Shown piece by piece: positions 8,219 through 15,874 of a DNA stretch of 30,426 bases. The stretch is from positions 1-30,426 of IMG/VR virus record IMGVR_UViG_3300032157_000037. One strand, written 5' to 3'. Made by a program: the position numbers and the translations under genes. The notes under the pieces were generated by a model. The model ran no database searches, was not told where the DNA came from, and saw only the letters and a list, made by a program, of their open reading frames with translations. How positions within the stretch are numbered: position 1 is the stretch's first letter; the number at the start of each line of letters is the position of its first letter. The stretch comes from a virus.

Positions 8219-9442
8219 TCACAACTTTATATATAAGGGATAAGGACTTGTATCTGCTACGAATTTCTCTAGTTGTCCGTCGGTTGTTAATACATAAGGT
8301 GGGTTGACAACTTCTGGTTCTGGAGTAGATGAGCCACTTATATTATCTGAAAAGTTAATACTGAGTGTTTTAGCCAGAGAATCGGTTGCAGTTACGGAAT
8401 CGGTAGGTAACCTATTGAACTGGGATACTTTAGAGAGCTGGTCTGTGGCCGTCACACTATCAGATTTATTTAGTTTAGGCCATCGAACACTTGTGTCTGA
8501 AGCAGTTACTGAGTCTGATTTAGCTAAGCGAATTGACTTAGCAATGGCATCGCTAGTGGTGACAGTATCGTCTAGGTAACGAAGGAATATGAGTGTCAGC
8601 GTAATATCATCGGTGGCAGTCAGAGTTTCTACCATGTTCTTGAAGTATTCTTTTACTATGCTATCGTCAGCGACTACTACCTCATCAGATGCGAGTTTAT
8701 AATAAAACTTAGCATTGTCGTCAGTGACAGTAACAGAGTCATTCTGTGGTTTGCTGTAATTCTTGCCAATTGCATCTGTTGCAGTAACAGTTTCGTTATT
8801 AGTACGGTTCCAAATAACTACGCGCTGGAAATTATCTGAAGCAGTTAGGCTCTCTTGGCCACCCGACCACGTAAGTCTTGCCATCCCCCTAGCTCCTGCA
8901 AGCCCAGCACCGTTCAAGATTGCTCCACCTCCTCCTCCACCACCAGGGGCAGTACCAGCAACAGTCGTACCACCAGCACCACCGTCAGGTGTACCACCAG
9001 TAGCACCAGAACCATTTCCAGCACTACCCGCACCACCACCACCAGAACCTCCAGCTGTACCAGCGCCACCATTAAACTTAGTTGTCCCCGTTCCGCCAGA
9101 ACCAGCAGCGCCCGCAGAACCGTTAGAGAGACCAGAGGCATTACCGCCAGCTCCACCTCCAACCGTAGTGACGGTAGTCGAGTTGAAGGTACTTGCTCCG
9201 CCAGCAGAGCCAGCCGCCGCCCCACCAGTTCCCACTACGACGTTATATGAGTTTCCAGGCGTGACGGTTACATCAGAACGAGAATAAGAACCACCACCAC
9301 CTCCTCCTCCTCGGTTAAGAGTCGCACCGTTACCGCCAGCACCACCTCCAGCCCATAGCTCAACAGTGACAGAGGTAACCCCAGTCGGGGCAGTCCATAC
9401 TGTTGTGCCAGTAGTGTTGATTACCTCAACAAATTGTGCCAT
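8219..9442 (-). CDS. Glycine-rich adhesin-like fibre protein with degenerate 20-residue repeats
   Basis: A 407-residue protein in three parts. Residues 1-30 form a short beta start (TVWTAPTGVTSVTVELWAGG), typical of glycine-rich domain proteins. Residues about 30-190 are a very Gly-rich region with runs such as RGGGGGGGS, as in polyglycine-II sandwich adhesins at fibre tips. Residues about 195-370 hold roughly nine repeats of about 20 residues with the core D-S-V-T-A-T-D-x-L/I. A short unique tail ends PYPLYIKL. It is probably an extended virion fibre or adhesin that binds the host or a surface. It lies between the adaptor gene and other fibre genes. Receptor specificity cannot be read from it. 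Confidence 0.78.
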   Translation of the reverse strand: MAQFVEVINTTGTTVWTAPTGVTSVTVELWAGGGAGGNGATLNRGGGGGGGSYSRSDVTVTPGNSYNVVVGTGGAAAGSAGGASTFNSTTVTTVGGGAGGNASGLSNGSAGAAGSGGTGTTKFNGGAGTAGGSGGGGAGSAGNGSGATGGTPDGGAGGTTVAGTAPGGGGGGGAILNGAGLAGARGMARLTWSGGQESLTASDNFQRVVIWNRTNNETVTATDAIGKNYSKPQNDSVTVTDDNAKFYYKLASDEVVVADDSIVKEYFKNMVETLTATDDITLTLIFLRYLDDTVTTSDAIAKSIRLAKSDSVTASDTSVRWPKLNKSDSVTATDQLSKVSQFNRLPTDSVTATDSLAKTLSINFSDNISGSSTPEPEVVNPPYVLTTDGQLEKFVADTSPYPLYIKL

Positions 9443-9598
9443 TTAAGCCTCGCTATTCAGGTCGAATGTAAGTGTAAGGTTTTGGCTATCTTCAAGAAGA
9501 TTACTTATATCTGTCTGTTCTTGGGCGCGACTTAATAGGTCTGTATATTCAGACAAGTCATCTGCTGTGATTGTAACTGTTCCTGTGATAGTAGCCAT
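9443..9598 (-). CDS. Small virion-block protein, 51 residues
   Basis: An ATG at 9598 opens 51 codons (MATITGTVTITADDLSEYTD and onward, ending TFDLNSEA) to a TAA at 9443, immediately next to the start of the glycine-rich adhesin gene. It has two beta strands around a helix rich in Gln/Asp. No family was recognised. Tight packing between two structural genes and a long contiguous frame support it; it may be a fibre chaperone or minor appendage. Confidence 0.6.
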   Translation of the reverse strand: MATITGTVTITADDLSEYTDLLSRAQEQTDISNLLEDSQNLTLTFDLNSEA

Positions 9599-9611
9599 AT
9601 TATGTAATGTT

Positions 9612-10079
9612 CTAGCTAATAGTCAAAGTCCACGTAATCGTCAGGGCATCGGCTGCACCCTTGTTGATTACAGAGAAAGATGTGTATAGGTGCATGTTAC
9701 CTGAGCTTGATGCGTCAAACACACCAGCCTCAGTCAAAGCACCAGTACCGTCACCAGCTGCCCAATCACCAACCATTGTAACTACAGCATTGTTTCGTGT
9801 CTTGCTAGTAAAGGCGTTACGGTCAAGCTCTGTGTTTAGTGAGGTTGTACCACCGGTACCCGTACCAATAGCCATATGGGTTGGGACGCCAAGTGTTGGT
9901 GAGGCAAGTAGGCGGTCAGCAATCATGTTTTTACCAGCCGTGGTTACGGTATTATATACCTCTGTAATTTCTTGTGAACCGTCTGCTTTACGCAAAACAG
10001 CTTTCATGTGCCAGAACTCACCTTTGGCATTGGCTTTTACACCTTCTCGATTATCTATTACTCTATGCGTTGTTTTCAT
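9612..10079 (-). CDS. Tail fibre / appendage structural protein
   Basis: A 155-residue protein with motifs recurring in phage fibre and neck appendage proteins: AGKNMIADRLL near residue 49, HMAIGTGTGGTT near 68, and AGDGTGALTEAGVFDA near 107, then a final beta strand ending LTITWTLTIS. These belong to a widespread small virion protein family with a beta-sandwich core; the exact location on the virion is not known. It overlaps the preceding gene by 4 bases. Confidence 0.72.
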   Translation of the reverse strand: MKTTHRVIDNREGVKANAKGEFWHMKAVLRKADGSQEITEVYNTVTTAGKNMIADRLLASPTLGVPTHMAIGTGTGGTTSLNTELDRNAFTSKTRNNAVVTMVGDWAAGDGTGALTEAGVFDASSSGNMHLYTSFSVINKGAADALTITWTLTIS

Positions 10080-10291
10080 TTGACTTTCTTTAACTCCTTA
10101 TTGTCAACAAATCGCTGACCTGTTAATTTGTCTAGTTCAATTTTAGCACCCTTTTTCCAAAGTTTGCCACGCTTAAAAATTCCGTTTTCTGCTATCACCT
10201 CATACTTCTGCAAATCGACCTCAGCCGTACGCTGGTTTGCACTATCCTCAGTTACGCTACCGTCATGTATATCTAATTCTATCTTTCCCAT
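10076..10291 (-). CDS. Small protein of the structural block, 71 residues
   Basis: A Lys-rich protein, MGKIELDIHDGSVTED to the C-terminus KELKKVK, with a central GKLWKKGAKIELDKLTGQRF strand-turn-strand. The pattern resembles small SH3-like or head-completion proteins, but no family is recognised. The ATG at 10291 is preceded by AAGGAG. It overlaps the fibre gene downstream by 4 bases (ATGA), which supports coupled translation. Confidence 0.65.
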   Translation of the reverse strand: MGKIELDIHDGSVTEDSANQRTAEVDLQKYEVIAENGIFKRGKLWKKGAKIELDKLTGQRFVDNKELKKVK

Positions 10292-10300
10292 ATATCCTCC

Positions 10301-11737
10301 TTATGAATAACTTAGTCCTGCTCTACCTGACCATTGATTATCGAAATTACCATTACCATCAGCAAATGTGATACTCGTTCCAGAAGTAGTATCAATCTTC
10401 TTAATCCTCCATATAGAACTTGATTCGCTTGAACCTATAGCTGCATCGCCGATATAAGTAACTGTTGAGGACGCCTCGTCAATTCTCGTTGTGTAAGTTG
10501 GAGGTGCGCCAATACCTCCTATAGCAGTAATGATGTCGTCTTGCTTAGCTTCAGTGGCGAAGCCCGTTATAGCAGCTGGTGGAGTAAGGGTTGTTATTTG
10601 TGCTGCTGGTAAGGGATACTCTGTTGGAAAGTTATTCACCTCAACCTGATGCCCATCTGGTAACTGGTTAGCTGCCGTCGCTGCTCCTGTCGGCAGTGGT
10701 AAGCTCGCTGCGCTTATTGGCTGTGTGTCTGATGGTGTTGTTGGTTGCGTTAGTCCAGTATCTACATCTACTGGTGCTGCACGTAGTTGTGCATCAGTGA
10801 GAGCGTCCTGCTGCTGCTGACTAGCAATTGTATCGAGCTTTGCTTCAATCTCATCAGTATTGAGGTTGATATCGCCAGCTTCAATAGTCGTATTAGCCGT
10901 ATTTGTTTGAATTTGAGTTAAGAGTGCAGTCTGTTCGTCTTGTTTAGCAGCACTGGCGTCACCTCCACCTCCTCCTCCACCAGCAACGATCGTGACCGGA
11001 ACGGAGCCATCGGCTTCCAACACTGGTTGGGCGCCATGACCAGCAGAGTCAAGGAACACTGGCTTCACATTGGGGACCGGGAAGACAAGAGAATTGATAG
11101 CATTACGCACCGCATCGACAGCAGACACGACAGGAGTAACGTCAGTTTCTTTCTGCTCTGGGATGACAATTTCTTTATCGAGCTTGGCGATTGTCTTTTC
11201 GAGTTGCTTAAACTCTTTGCTTAAATCAATTTTAGGGGCTTCCACTTTGATAGTTGGAGACACTTCGATTGCTTCAATGCTCGACTGCAAGCCACTCACC
11301 GCGTCTACAACGTCCTGTAGACCCTTCACCGCCATTTCTGTGGGGTGTTCGGGCATTTCTGGGTATTCTGTAGGTAAACGATCTAAGACCGCTTGTAGAG
11401 CCTCCAGACGGCTCACAATGGGTGTTATATCAACATTCTCTTGTGATTCAACAGTAGATTGAAGAGTTTTAATCGCTTGAGCGACCACATCTGCACCAAC
11501 AATAGCGTCAGGCGTAGCGACAGACTTTGGTATTTCTACCTGATTTTCGACATTGACCTTAAGTTTGCCCTTAACCAGAGCCTGTAGAGTGCTATTTGAT
11601 CCCTGCAAAACCGCTCGCTGGACTGAGCCAATAGCAGCAAGCAACTCCATCTTCATGGCGTGTTCACGAGCAGAGGAGTCATCAAGAGACTTCCTGCCCT
11701 TCACTCCCTCTACCACTTCGTCGAAGTCGCCTATCAT
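10301..11737 (-). CDS. Large fibre/appendage protein with coiled-coil and KQD repeats
   Basis: A 478-residue protein. Residues 1-230 are mainly helical coiled coil (MKMELLAAIGSVQRAVLQG, EFKQLEKTIAKLDKEIVI). A Gly run lies at about 250, and two copies of a short helical motif follow (AAKQDEQTALLTQIQ and TEAKQDDIITAIGG). The C-terminal beta domain (TYIGDAAIGSSES, WRIKKIDTTSGTS) resembles collar and fibre ends in other phages. Probably a trimeric fibre or neck appendage whose C-terminal domain contacts the virion or partner fibres. It lies downstream of the decoration genes in the same transcription direction. Confidence 0.68.
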   Translation of the reverse strand: MIGDFDEVVEGVKGRKSLDDSSAREHAMKMELLAAIGSVQRAVLQGSNSTLQALVKGKLKVNVENQVEIPKSVATPDAIVGADVVAQAIKTLQSTVESQENVDITPIVSRLEALQAVLDRLPTEYPEMPEHPTEMAVKGLQDVVDAVSGLQSSIEAIEVSPTIKVEAPKIDLSKEFKQLEKTIAKLDKEIVIPEQKETDVTPVVSAVDAVRNAINSLVFPVPNVKPVFLDSAGHGAQPVLEADGSVPVTIVAGGGGGGGDASAAKQDEQTALLTQIQTNTANTTIEAGDINLNTDEIEAKLDTIASQQQQDALTDAQLRAAPVDVDTGLTQPTTPSDTQPISAASLPLPTGAATAANQLPDGHQVEVNNFPTEYPLPAAQITTLTPPAAITGFATEAKQDDIITAIGGIGAPPTYTTRIDEASSTVTYIGDAAIGSSESSSIWRIKKIDTTSGTSITFADGNGNFDNQWSGRAGLSYS

Positions 11738-11769
11738 ACCAACATTATACCCTCTTTAGCAAGGATGTA

Positions 11770-12120
11770 CTAGCTAGTAAGTTTATCGCGTTCAGCGCAG
11801 AGATATTCAAGGTTGAGAGCGATGGATTTTAGATTGCCGACTGCCTCAACAATCTTCTTCTGACCATTTATCAGATGAGCATCGCTCTCAAGGCGTTCTC
11901 CCTCTTCAATATATGCCCGACCGAGGGCCACATCAATTTCATAACGGTAACGCTCTTTTGTGAAGCCATCAATTTGCTGCTTAAGATACTGCAACTTATC
12001 CTCTTTGCTCAAATCGACTGGAAATGAGAGTTTCTCCAAATCATCCAGCTGAGACTGGGTGAACTCAATATTCTTCTTTTTATTTTCTTTAATCTGCTTC
12101 GGTGTCAATTCTTCACTCAT
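11770..12120 (-). CDS. Coiled-coil protein of unknown function
   Basis: A 116-residue charged helical protein, MSEELTPKQIKENKKKN to NLEYLCAERDKLTS, with heptad-like Leu/Ile spacing over most of its length. The ATG at 12120 follows a good AAGGAG site. It lies between a glycosyltransferase gene and a fibre gene. It could be a fibre chaperone or scaffold-like factor; nothing in the sequence decides. Confidence 0.65.
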   Translation of the reverse strand: MSEELTPKQIKENKKKNIEFTQSQLDDLEKLSFPVDLSKEDKLQYLKQQIDGFTKERYRYEIDVALGRAYIEEGERLESDAHLINGQKKIVEAVGNLKSIALNLEYLCAERDKLTS

Positions 12121-12136
12121 AATACACTCCTTATGG

Positions 12137-12853
12137 TTATTGCTCTATTCTAACACGTAGTTGGTAGTACCTGTCAATCCGCAGCTCCATTACCCTTTTT
12201 AGTCTATATGCCTCGCTCTTAATTTTCAATAATGAGGTTCTGGCGTGACTATCGGGACGACGCAGATAAATAGTGCATGGACGCTCCGTCTTCACGAATC
12301 TTGCCCCATTGGTGACTGCTGCTGCTATAAACGGTGCATTGGGTAAGTCATGATCTTCGTAGTTGCATTTCTCCCATATCCGTCGTCTATACGGACTTTG
12401 GGCAATAATGAATCCACCCCTCCCACCTTTTTGCCTATTTATAAAATTCTCTAGCGGTGTAACACCATCATGCTCCATGGTCGGAACGCCCAACCCTTTT
12501 GTTGTCCAACGAATACAAATCCAATCTGCATCCTTCTCATACTTCTGGAACTCCTCTATAGAATAGGGTTCGATTACATCATCAACCGAGAGATACATCA
12601 CCCACTCAGTAGTCGTTTTACTAACAGCAGCATTCCTCATCTGCCCCATATTTCGAGCTTCGCTTACTCTGACTATCTGCACACCTCTACTCGTAGCATC
12701 CTCATAAATCTTATTTGTTTCTGGGTCATCTGTCTCCTCCACGGCAATAACGAGTTGTTTCGGTTTGATGGTCATTTTCTCAACTGCATCAAGCCATTGG
12801 GGGATAAACCGCTGATAGCCGTTGTAGGCTATAGATACCATTGCTATATTCAT
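12137..12853 (-). CDS. Family 2 (GT-A) glycosyltransferase
   Basis: A 238-residue protein with a GT-A start (MNIAMVSIAYNGYQRFIPQW), an NMGQMRNAAVSKTTTEWVMY segment near residue 90 matching the family NxGxxxARN-type motif, and LSVDDVIEP as the metal/nucleotide-sugar-binding acidic site in place of a DxD. It probably transfers a sugar from an activated donor to a virion protein or host glycan in the cytoplasm. No membrane segment is seen. It overlaps the nitroreductase gene by 4 bases, with a second glycosyltransferase-like gene beyond, so three enzymes form one cassette downstream of the capsid gene. Confidence 0.85.
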   Translation of the reverse strand: MNIAMVSIAYNGYQRFIPQWLDAVEKMTIKPKQLVIAVEETDDPETNKIYEDATSRGVQIVRVSEARNMGQMRNAAVSKTTTEWVMYLSVDDVIEPYSIEEFQKYEKDADWICIRWTTKGLGVPTMEHDGVTPLENFINRQKGGRGGFIIAQSPYRRRIWEKCNYEDHDLPNAPFIAAAVTNGARFVKTERPCTIYLRRPDSHARTSLLKIKSEAYRLKRVMELRIDRYYQLRVRIEQ

Positions 12854-13473
12854 AGTATTTCCACCGTATCAATCAATCTACGAGTTTTATCTATCGGATC
12901 TGGGTGCGGATAACCTATAGCAACAGCACCGCAGAATATCGGCTCATCTAGCTGTGGTTTAAATCGCTCCTCGAAAAACTCTCTGTTCTCTTTACGAACC
13001 TGTGGATTGACAAATGCCGTGTGTAGCCCCAGTGATGTTGCGGACAGCATAATAGTCTGTGCCATTACGCCAGCATCGAGACGTGCATTATACTCCACCT
13101 CGTCGCCGTTATCGCCACCCTGATATGCTGCTCCATCCGCCCACAACATCAGCACTACTGGAGCACGGTAGAGCCAACCAGTCGCACCAACCAACAGTCC
13201 ATTTAATAAGGTCTTTCGGTCTCTGTCTTTTTCAATCTTAATGCGAACACCGAAGCGGTCGCAAGATGATGGAGCGTGTCGACATGTATCAAGTATAATG
13301 CTGAGAGTCTGGTCATCCACCCCCTTGTCGTCGAAACGCCTATTTGAGTGACGCTCTTTAATAATAGCGATAAGTTCGTCCCGTTTGCCACCGGGGTGTA
13401 CTTGATGAGCGAGATACCTATCCTGGTACTCGTTACTCTTTCCCTCGATGTCTGCCCCGACACTAGATTTCAT
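12850..13473 (-). CDS. Nitroreductase-family flavin enzyme
   Basis: A 207-residue protein with hallmarks of the FMN-dependent nitroreductase fold: IKERHSNRRFDDKGVDD (the R-x-S-x-R-x-F type phosphate-binding start), DTCRHAPSSCDRFGVRIKI, DAGVMAQTIMLSATSLGLH (long dimer helix) and CGAVAIGYPHPD near the end. Relatives reduce nitro groups, quinones or flavins, or act in cofactor and tailoring chemistry; the substrate here is unknown. The ATG at 13473 was chosen; a GTG two codons earlier is possible. It overlaps both neighbouring glycosyltransferase genes, an unusual setting in a phage virion block, suggesting a role in making or modifying a decoration. Confidence 0.82.
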   Translation of the reverse strand: MKSSVGADIEGKSNEYQDRYLAHQVHPGGKRDELIAIIKERHSNRRFDDKGVDDQTLSIILDTCRHAPSSCDRFGVRIKIEKDRDRKTLLNGLLVGATGWLYRAPVVLMLWADGAAYQGGDNGDEVEYNARLDAGVMAQTIMLSATSLGLHTAFVNPQVRKENREFFEERFKPQLDEPIFCGAVAIGYPHPDPIDKTRRLIDTVEIL

Positions 13474-14140
13474 ATACACTCTTTCCTGGGAACATTTCCC
13501 TTATTGCTTTACCAATCGGTGATTTTTCAAATGTTAGCTCGCTAGTGGCAACGAACGGTCCTTCTGGCATTATATCATCTATCCTTGTTGCCTTCACGTC
13601 AGCGACCTTCTCGCCACCTAGTCCTGACATATTCCCATAAAGACTCAGTTTGTTATACATGTAGGGGCGGTCGACCTCCTCTATCTTTAGAAAGTCGGCT
13701 TTGTGGATAATGACTGGCATGTGTAGCTCGTAATTAAGCGTCGTGAACCCGTTACCCCTTAGCCAATCTGCGGTGCGTTGCATACGACGTTGGTGCCAGC
13801 TTGACCCACTATTATTCATCTCGCTGTAGTCACCCCTGTGTTTCGGGAGTATCTCATCAACAGGCTCCTTGATACAAAAATCATCGTGGAGAAGAATGAA
13901 CGGGTCGCTCACTCTATCATCCTTACAGGCAGTCAGCATGTTAGTCAGACTATTCATGGCAGCACCCCTGTTTTGCTCTAGCGGCACATACGTCACGTTT
14001 GTCACAAAGTCTGGCTTATACCCATATATAAAGACATTACCACTAAAGTCGAGATTGGATAAGCTACGGAGCGAGTAGAGCAATTCAGGATTGTCACCAG
14101 TTCTCACTATATACACTACATCACAAGCACTCGTTTTCAT
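13463..14140 (-). CDS. Glycosyltransferase-like protein (Stealth/capsule-type start)
   Basis: A 225-residue protein. ACDVVYIVRTGDNPELLYSL, then RSLSNLDFSGNVFIYGYKP, matches the start of Stealth and related capsular glycosyltransferases. SDPFILLHDDFCIKEP near residue 80 supplies the acidic metal site (HDD in place of DxD). The middle holds aromatic and His residues (SSWHQRRMQRTADWL). No signal or membrane segment is seen. It starts 16 bases after the capsid terminator, and a TATAAT abuts its ATG, but no -35 is evident. It is probably expressed by read-through at a level below capsid. Confidence 0.72.
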   Translation of the reverse strand: MKTSACDVVYIVRTGDNPELLYSLRSLSNLDFSGNVFIYGYKPDFVTNVTYVPLEQNRGAAMNSLTNMLTACKDDRVSDPFILLHDDFCIKEPVDEILPKHRGDYSEMNNSGSSWHQRRMQRTADWLRGNGFTTLNYELHMPVIIHKADFLKIEEVDRPYMYNKLSLYGNMSGLGGEKVADVKATRIDDIMPEGPFVATSELTFEKSPIGKAIREMFPGKSVYEI

Positions 14141-14155
14141 ATTATAAGTATAACC

Positions 14156-14180
14156 AAAAACCCCGCTCTTGCAAGCGGGG
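14156..14180 (-). terminator. Rho-independent terminator after the major capsid gene
   Basis: On the minus strand a 7-bp stem CCCCGCT/AGCGGGG with a 6-base loop (14161-14180) is followed directly by TTTTT (14160-14156). It lies 24 bases after the capsid stop codon and separates capsid from the enzyme cassette. Confidence 0.88.
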
Positions 14181-14203
14181 CTAATGTTACTACTAATCTA
14201 ATG

Positions 14204-15829
14204 TTAGACAGAAGTAGTTGAGTCTTTGACGCGAACGCCGTGGTCTGTACGAAGTACTGAACCACCCCAGATTGCCTGGGTGACGATAAGATCGCCAAGG
14301 TATTCAGTCTTACGCTGTTTCTCAGTAACAGGACTCTTTTGCACTGCGAGTGCAAATGCTTCCTTTTGGAAGAACAAGCTTACACCTTCAAGGTTTTGGC
14401 TCATATATACTTCATTACCAAGAAGTGTACCGACCTTACCAGTTTTAATTGGTGAAGGCTGACCGCTTGCACCCATTGCATCGTAACGAATGAACTCGTC
14501 TACGTTCAGGAGGTCACGGTGACCTTCTGGAGTAACAACGAAGTATCGCTCGCTAAGTGGTGCTTTAGCAACATCAAGTGCCAATTTTGCTGCAAGGACA
14601 GCTTCATAAGTGATTGCTGTAGCGAATGCACCAACTTCTTGAGTGAAGTTAGCAGTCATTTCTACTGCGATGAAGTTGTCAATCTTTTCAGCAATAGCAT
14701 AACCGGTCTTTGCACGGTATTCAACTTGCATATCGTATTGAGACTGAACGTCTGTAATATCTTCGATAAGCACAGATGCTTCCCAGTGCTGGTCAATGTT
14801 GATTACTACTTCACCTTCAGTGATACCGTTAAGTACAACTTCGGTGTTTGCAACCTTAGCGTGAGCGACAAGATTACTGAGGTTAGGGACATGAATAGTG
14901 TCACCTTTGCTCATAACATCTCGGTCGTAGCGCTTAACCAGGTTAGCAAGGACGAGGTTGCTCTCACGAGCTGCAAGTACCTCTGATGCCCATACTTCCA
15001 ATCTGTTACTTTCAGTCAGGTTAGTGGATTAGTCTAACCCTTTAGACCTACAGACCCCTTGCGAGGCGGGGGAACTCTTCGGTATCCCCTCTGCACTTTA
15101 ATTGGCATGAGTTATATGTGCAGTTCAGACTGTCGCTTCGGGGTTTCCCCCGTTCGTTCACTCAGTCGTTGCAACCGGCTTACCTTTTAGTATCTTAAGC
15201 TCATCGAATATTTCTAATGCTCTATTCCAGTCGGTTTTGTCTTTCTTACGCCTATAGGCGTAATCCATCTGGCAGAACTCTAGTAATAATTCAGCTTGAG
15301 TCTTTTTAACTATAAGGTACGGAATGATTTCTGGTAAAAACTCTTTTAGAGCCTTTTTACCTTTTATCTCTAAAGTGACAGCTCCTCGGTGATTATCATA
15401 CGAGTTTTTCGTATGTATGTGTCCCCCATACATATCCTGTAAACGATATAATATGTCGGCATCATCTTTCACTTGAGATACTTTCATAGCAGGATAGAAG
15501 CCGTGTCTTTTATAAATCACAATTTTATTCTGTGTTTTAGAAAAGTATTTGGCATTTGTGCCACTACGTTTCATCAGGCCAAAATATCCTTCCCCGTCCA
15601 GAAACCCTGCTACATATGCTTCGGATATATTCATATCTTCAGTATACCATAGTGTAGGTTACCAGAACAAGCCTTGTTGTGGGTTATCCTCTCCAGGACT
15701 TTCCCAATTAATCAGAACGAATTATCAATGTAAATGTACATTTTTACCCATAGCTAGTATTTTCTAGCTGCTTTTAGGTATCCAAGTTGCGTTAGTGGTT
15801 ACTGTAAGTTGGTTTGATCCTAATGCCAT
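14204..15829 (-). CDS. Major capsid protein, two exons split by a group I intron
   Basis: Exon 1 is 15829-15776 and encodes MALGSNQLTVTTNATWIP after a strong AAGGAG site. Exon 2 is 14998-14204 and continues EVWASEVLAARESNLVLANL. Joined, they give 282 residues with the usual capsid opening (T-x-A-T-x-I-P-E-V-W-A-x-E-V) and a typical HK97-fold capsid body (KGDTIHVPN, the long helix near AEKIDNFIAVEM, the C-terminal GVRVKD). Without splicing, ribosomes would stop after three intron codons (Lys-Ser-Ser-TAG). The frame that appears to start at a TTG at 15001 is only exon 2 plus the last intron bases. Preceded by the scaffold gene and followed by a strong terminator. The gene product is near-certain; in vivo splicing is inferred. 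Confidence 0.9.
14999..15775 (-). ncRNA. Group I self-splicing intron in the capsid gene
   Basis: 777 nt on the minus strand. The core reads as: P1 exon UACCU (15776-15780) with guide GGGUA (15745-15749), including the U-G pair at the splice site; a 6-bp hairpin AGCUAG/CUAGCU in the P1 loop; P3 UUCGUUC (15715-15721) with GAACGAA (15153-15159); P4 UGGG/CCCA (15703-15706, 15680-15683); P5 GUCC/GGAU; P6 AACAA/UUGUU; P7 GACUG (15163-15167) with CAGUC (15128-15132); and P8 CGGGG-GAAA-CCCCG (15139-15152). A P9-type stem CUGCAC/GUGCAG (15118-15123, 15091-15096) and further small hairpins precede the final G at 14999. P10 is not obvious. The flanking exons join in frame. Confidence 0.9.
15158..15634 (-). 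CDS. LAGLIDADG homing endonuclease encoded in the intron
   Basis: A 158-residue protein with one LAGLIDADG motif near the N-terminus (AYVAGFLDGEGYFGL, acidic residue in the GEG position) and the usual alpha-beta-beta-alpha continuation (GAVTLEIKGKKALKEFLPEI). One motif means it should act as a homodimer that cuts intronless copies of the capsid gene near the insertion site; it may also help folding as a maturase. The frame sits between P6 and P7, and its stop codon overlaps the P3 3' strand, so the last codons are also P7. The ribosome site is weak, suiting low expression. Confidence 0.88.
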   Translation of the reverse strand: MNISEAYVAGFLDGEGYFGLMKRSGTNAKYFSKTQNKIVIYKRHGFYPAMKVSQVKDDADILYRLQDMYGGHIHTKNSYDNHRGAVTLEIKGKKALKEFLPEIIPYLIVKKTQAELLLEFCQMDYAYRRKKDKTDWNRALEIFDELKILKGKPVATTE

Positions 15830-15874
15830 TTCAATTCTCCTTTCAAGAGACTATCAATGAGAACTACGGCAAAC

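Noticed and set aside
8763-9287. Long plus-strand Pro-rich frame of 174 codons
   Set aside because: It is the antisense shadow of the Gly-rich region of the adhesin gene; GGN codons read as Pro-type codons on the other strand.
14141-14148. Promoter from the TATAAT that abuts the glycosyltransferase ATG
   Set aside because: No -35 or TGn extension is present, and the start site would fall inside the coding region.
14204-15001. Capsid gene starting at a TTG at 15001
   Set aside because: The TTG is formed by the last three intron bases; the true N-terminus is in exon 1 at 15829, and no ribosome site precedes the TTG.
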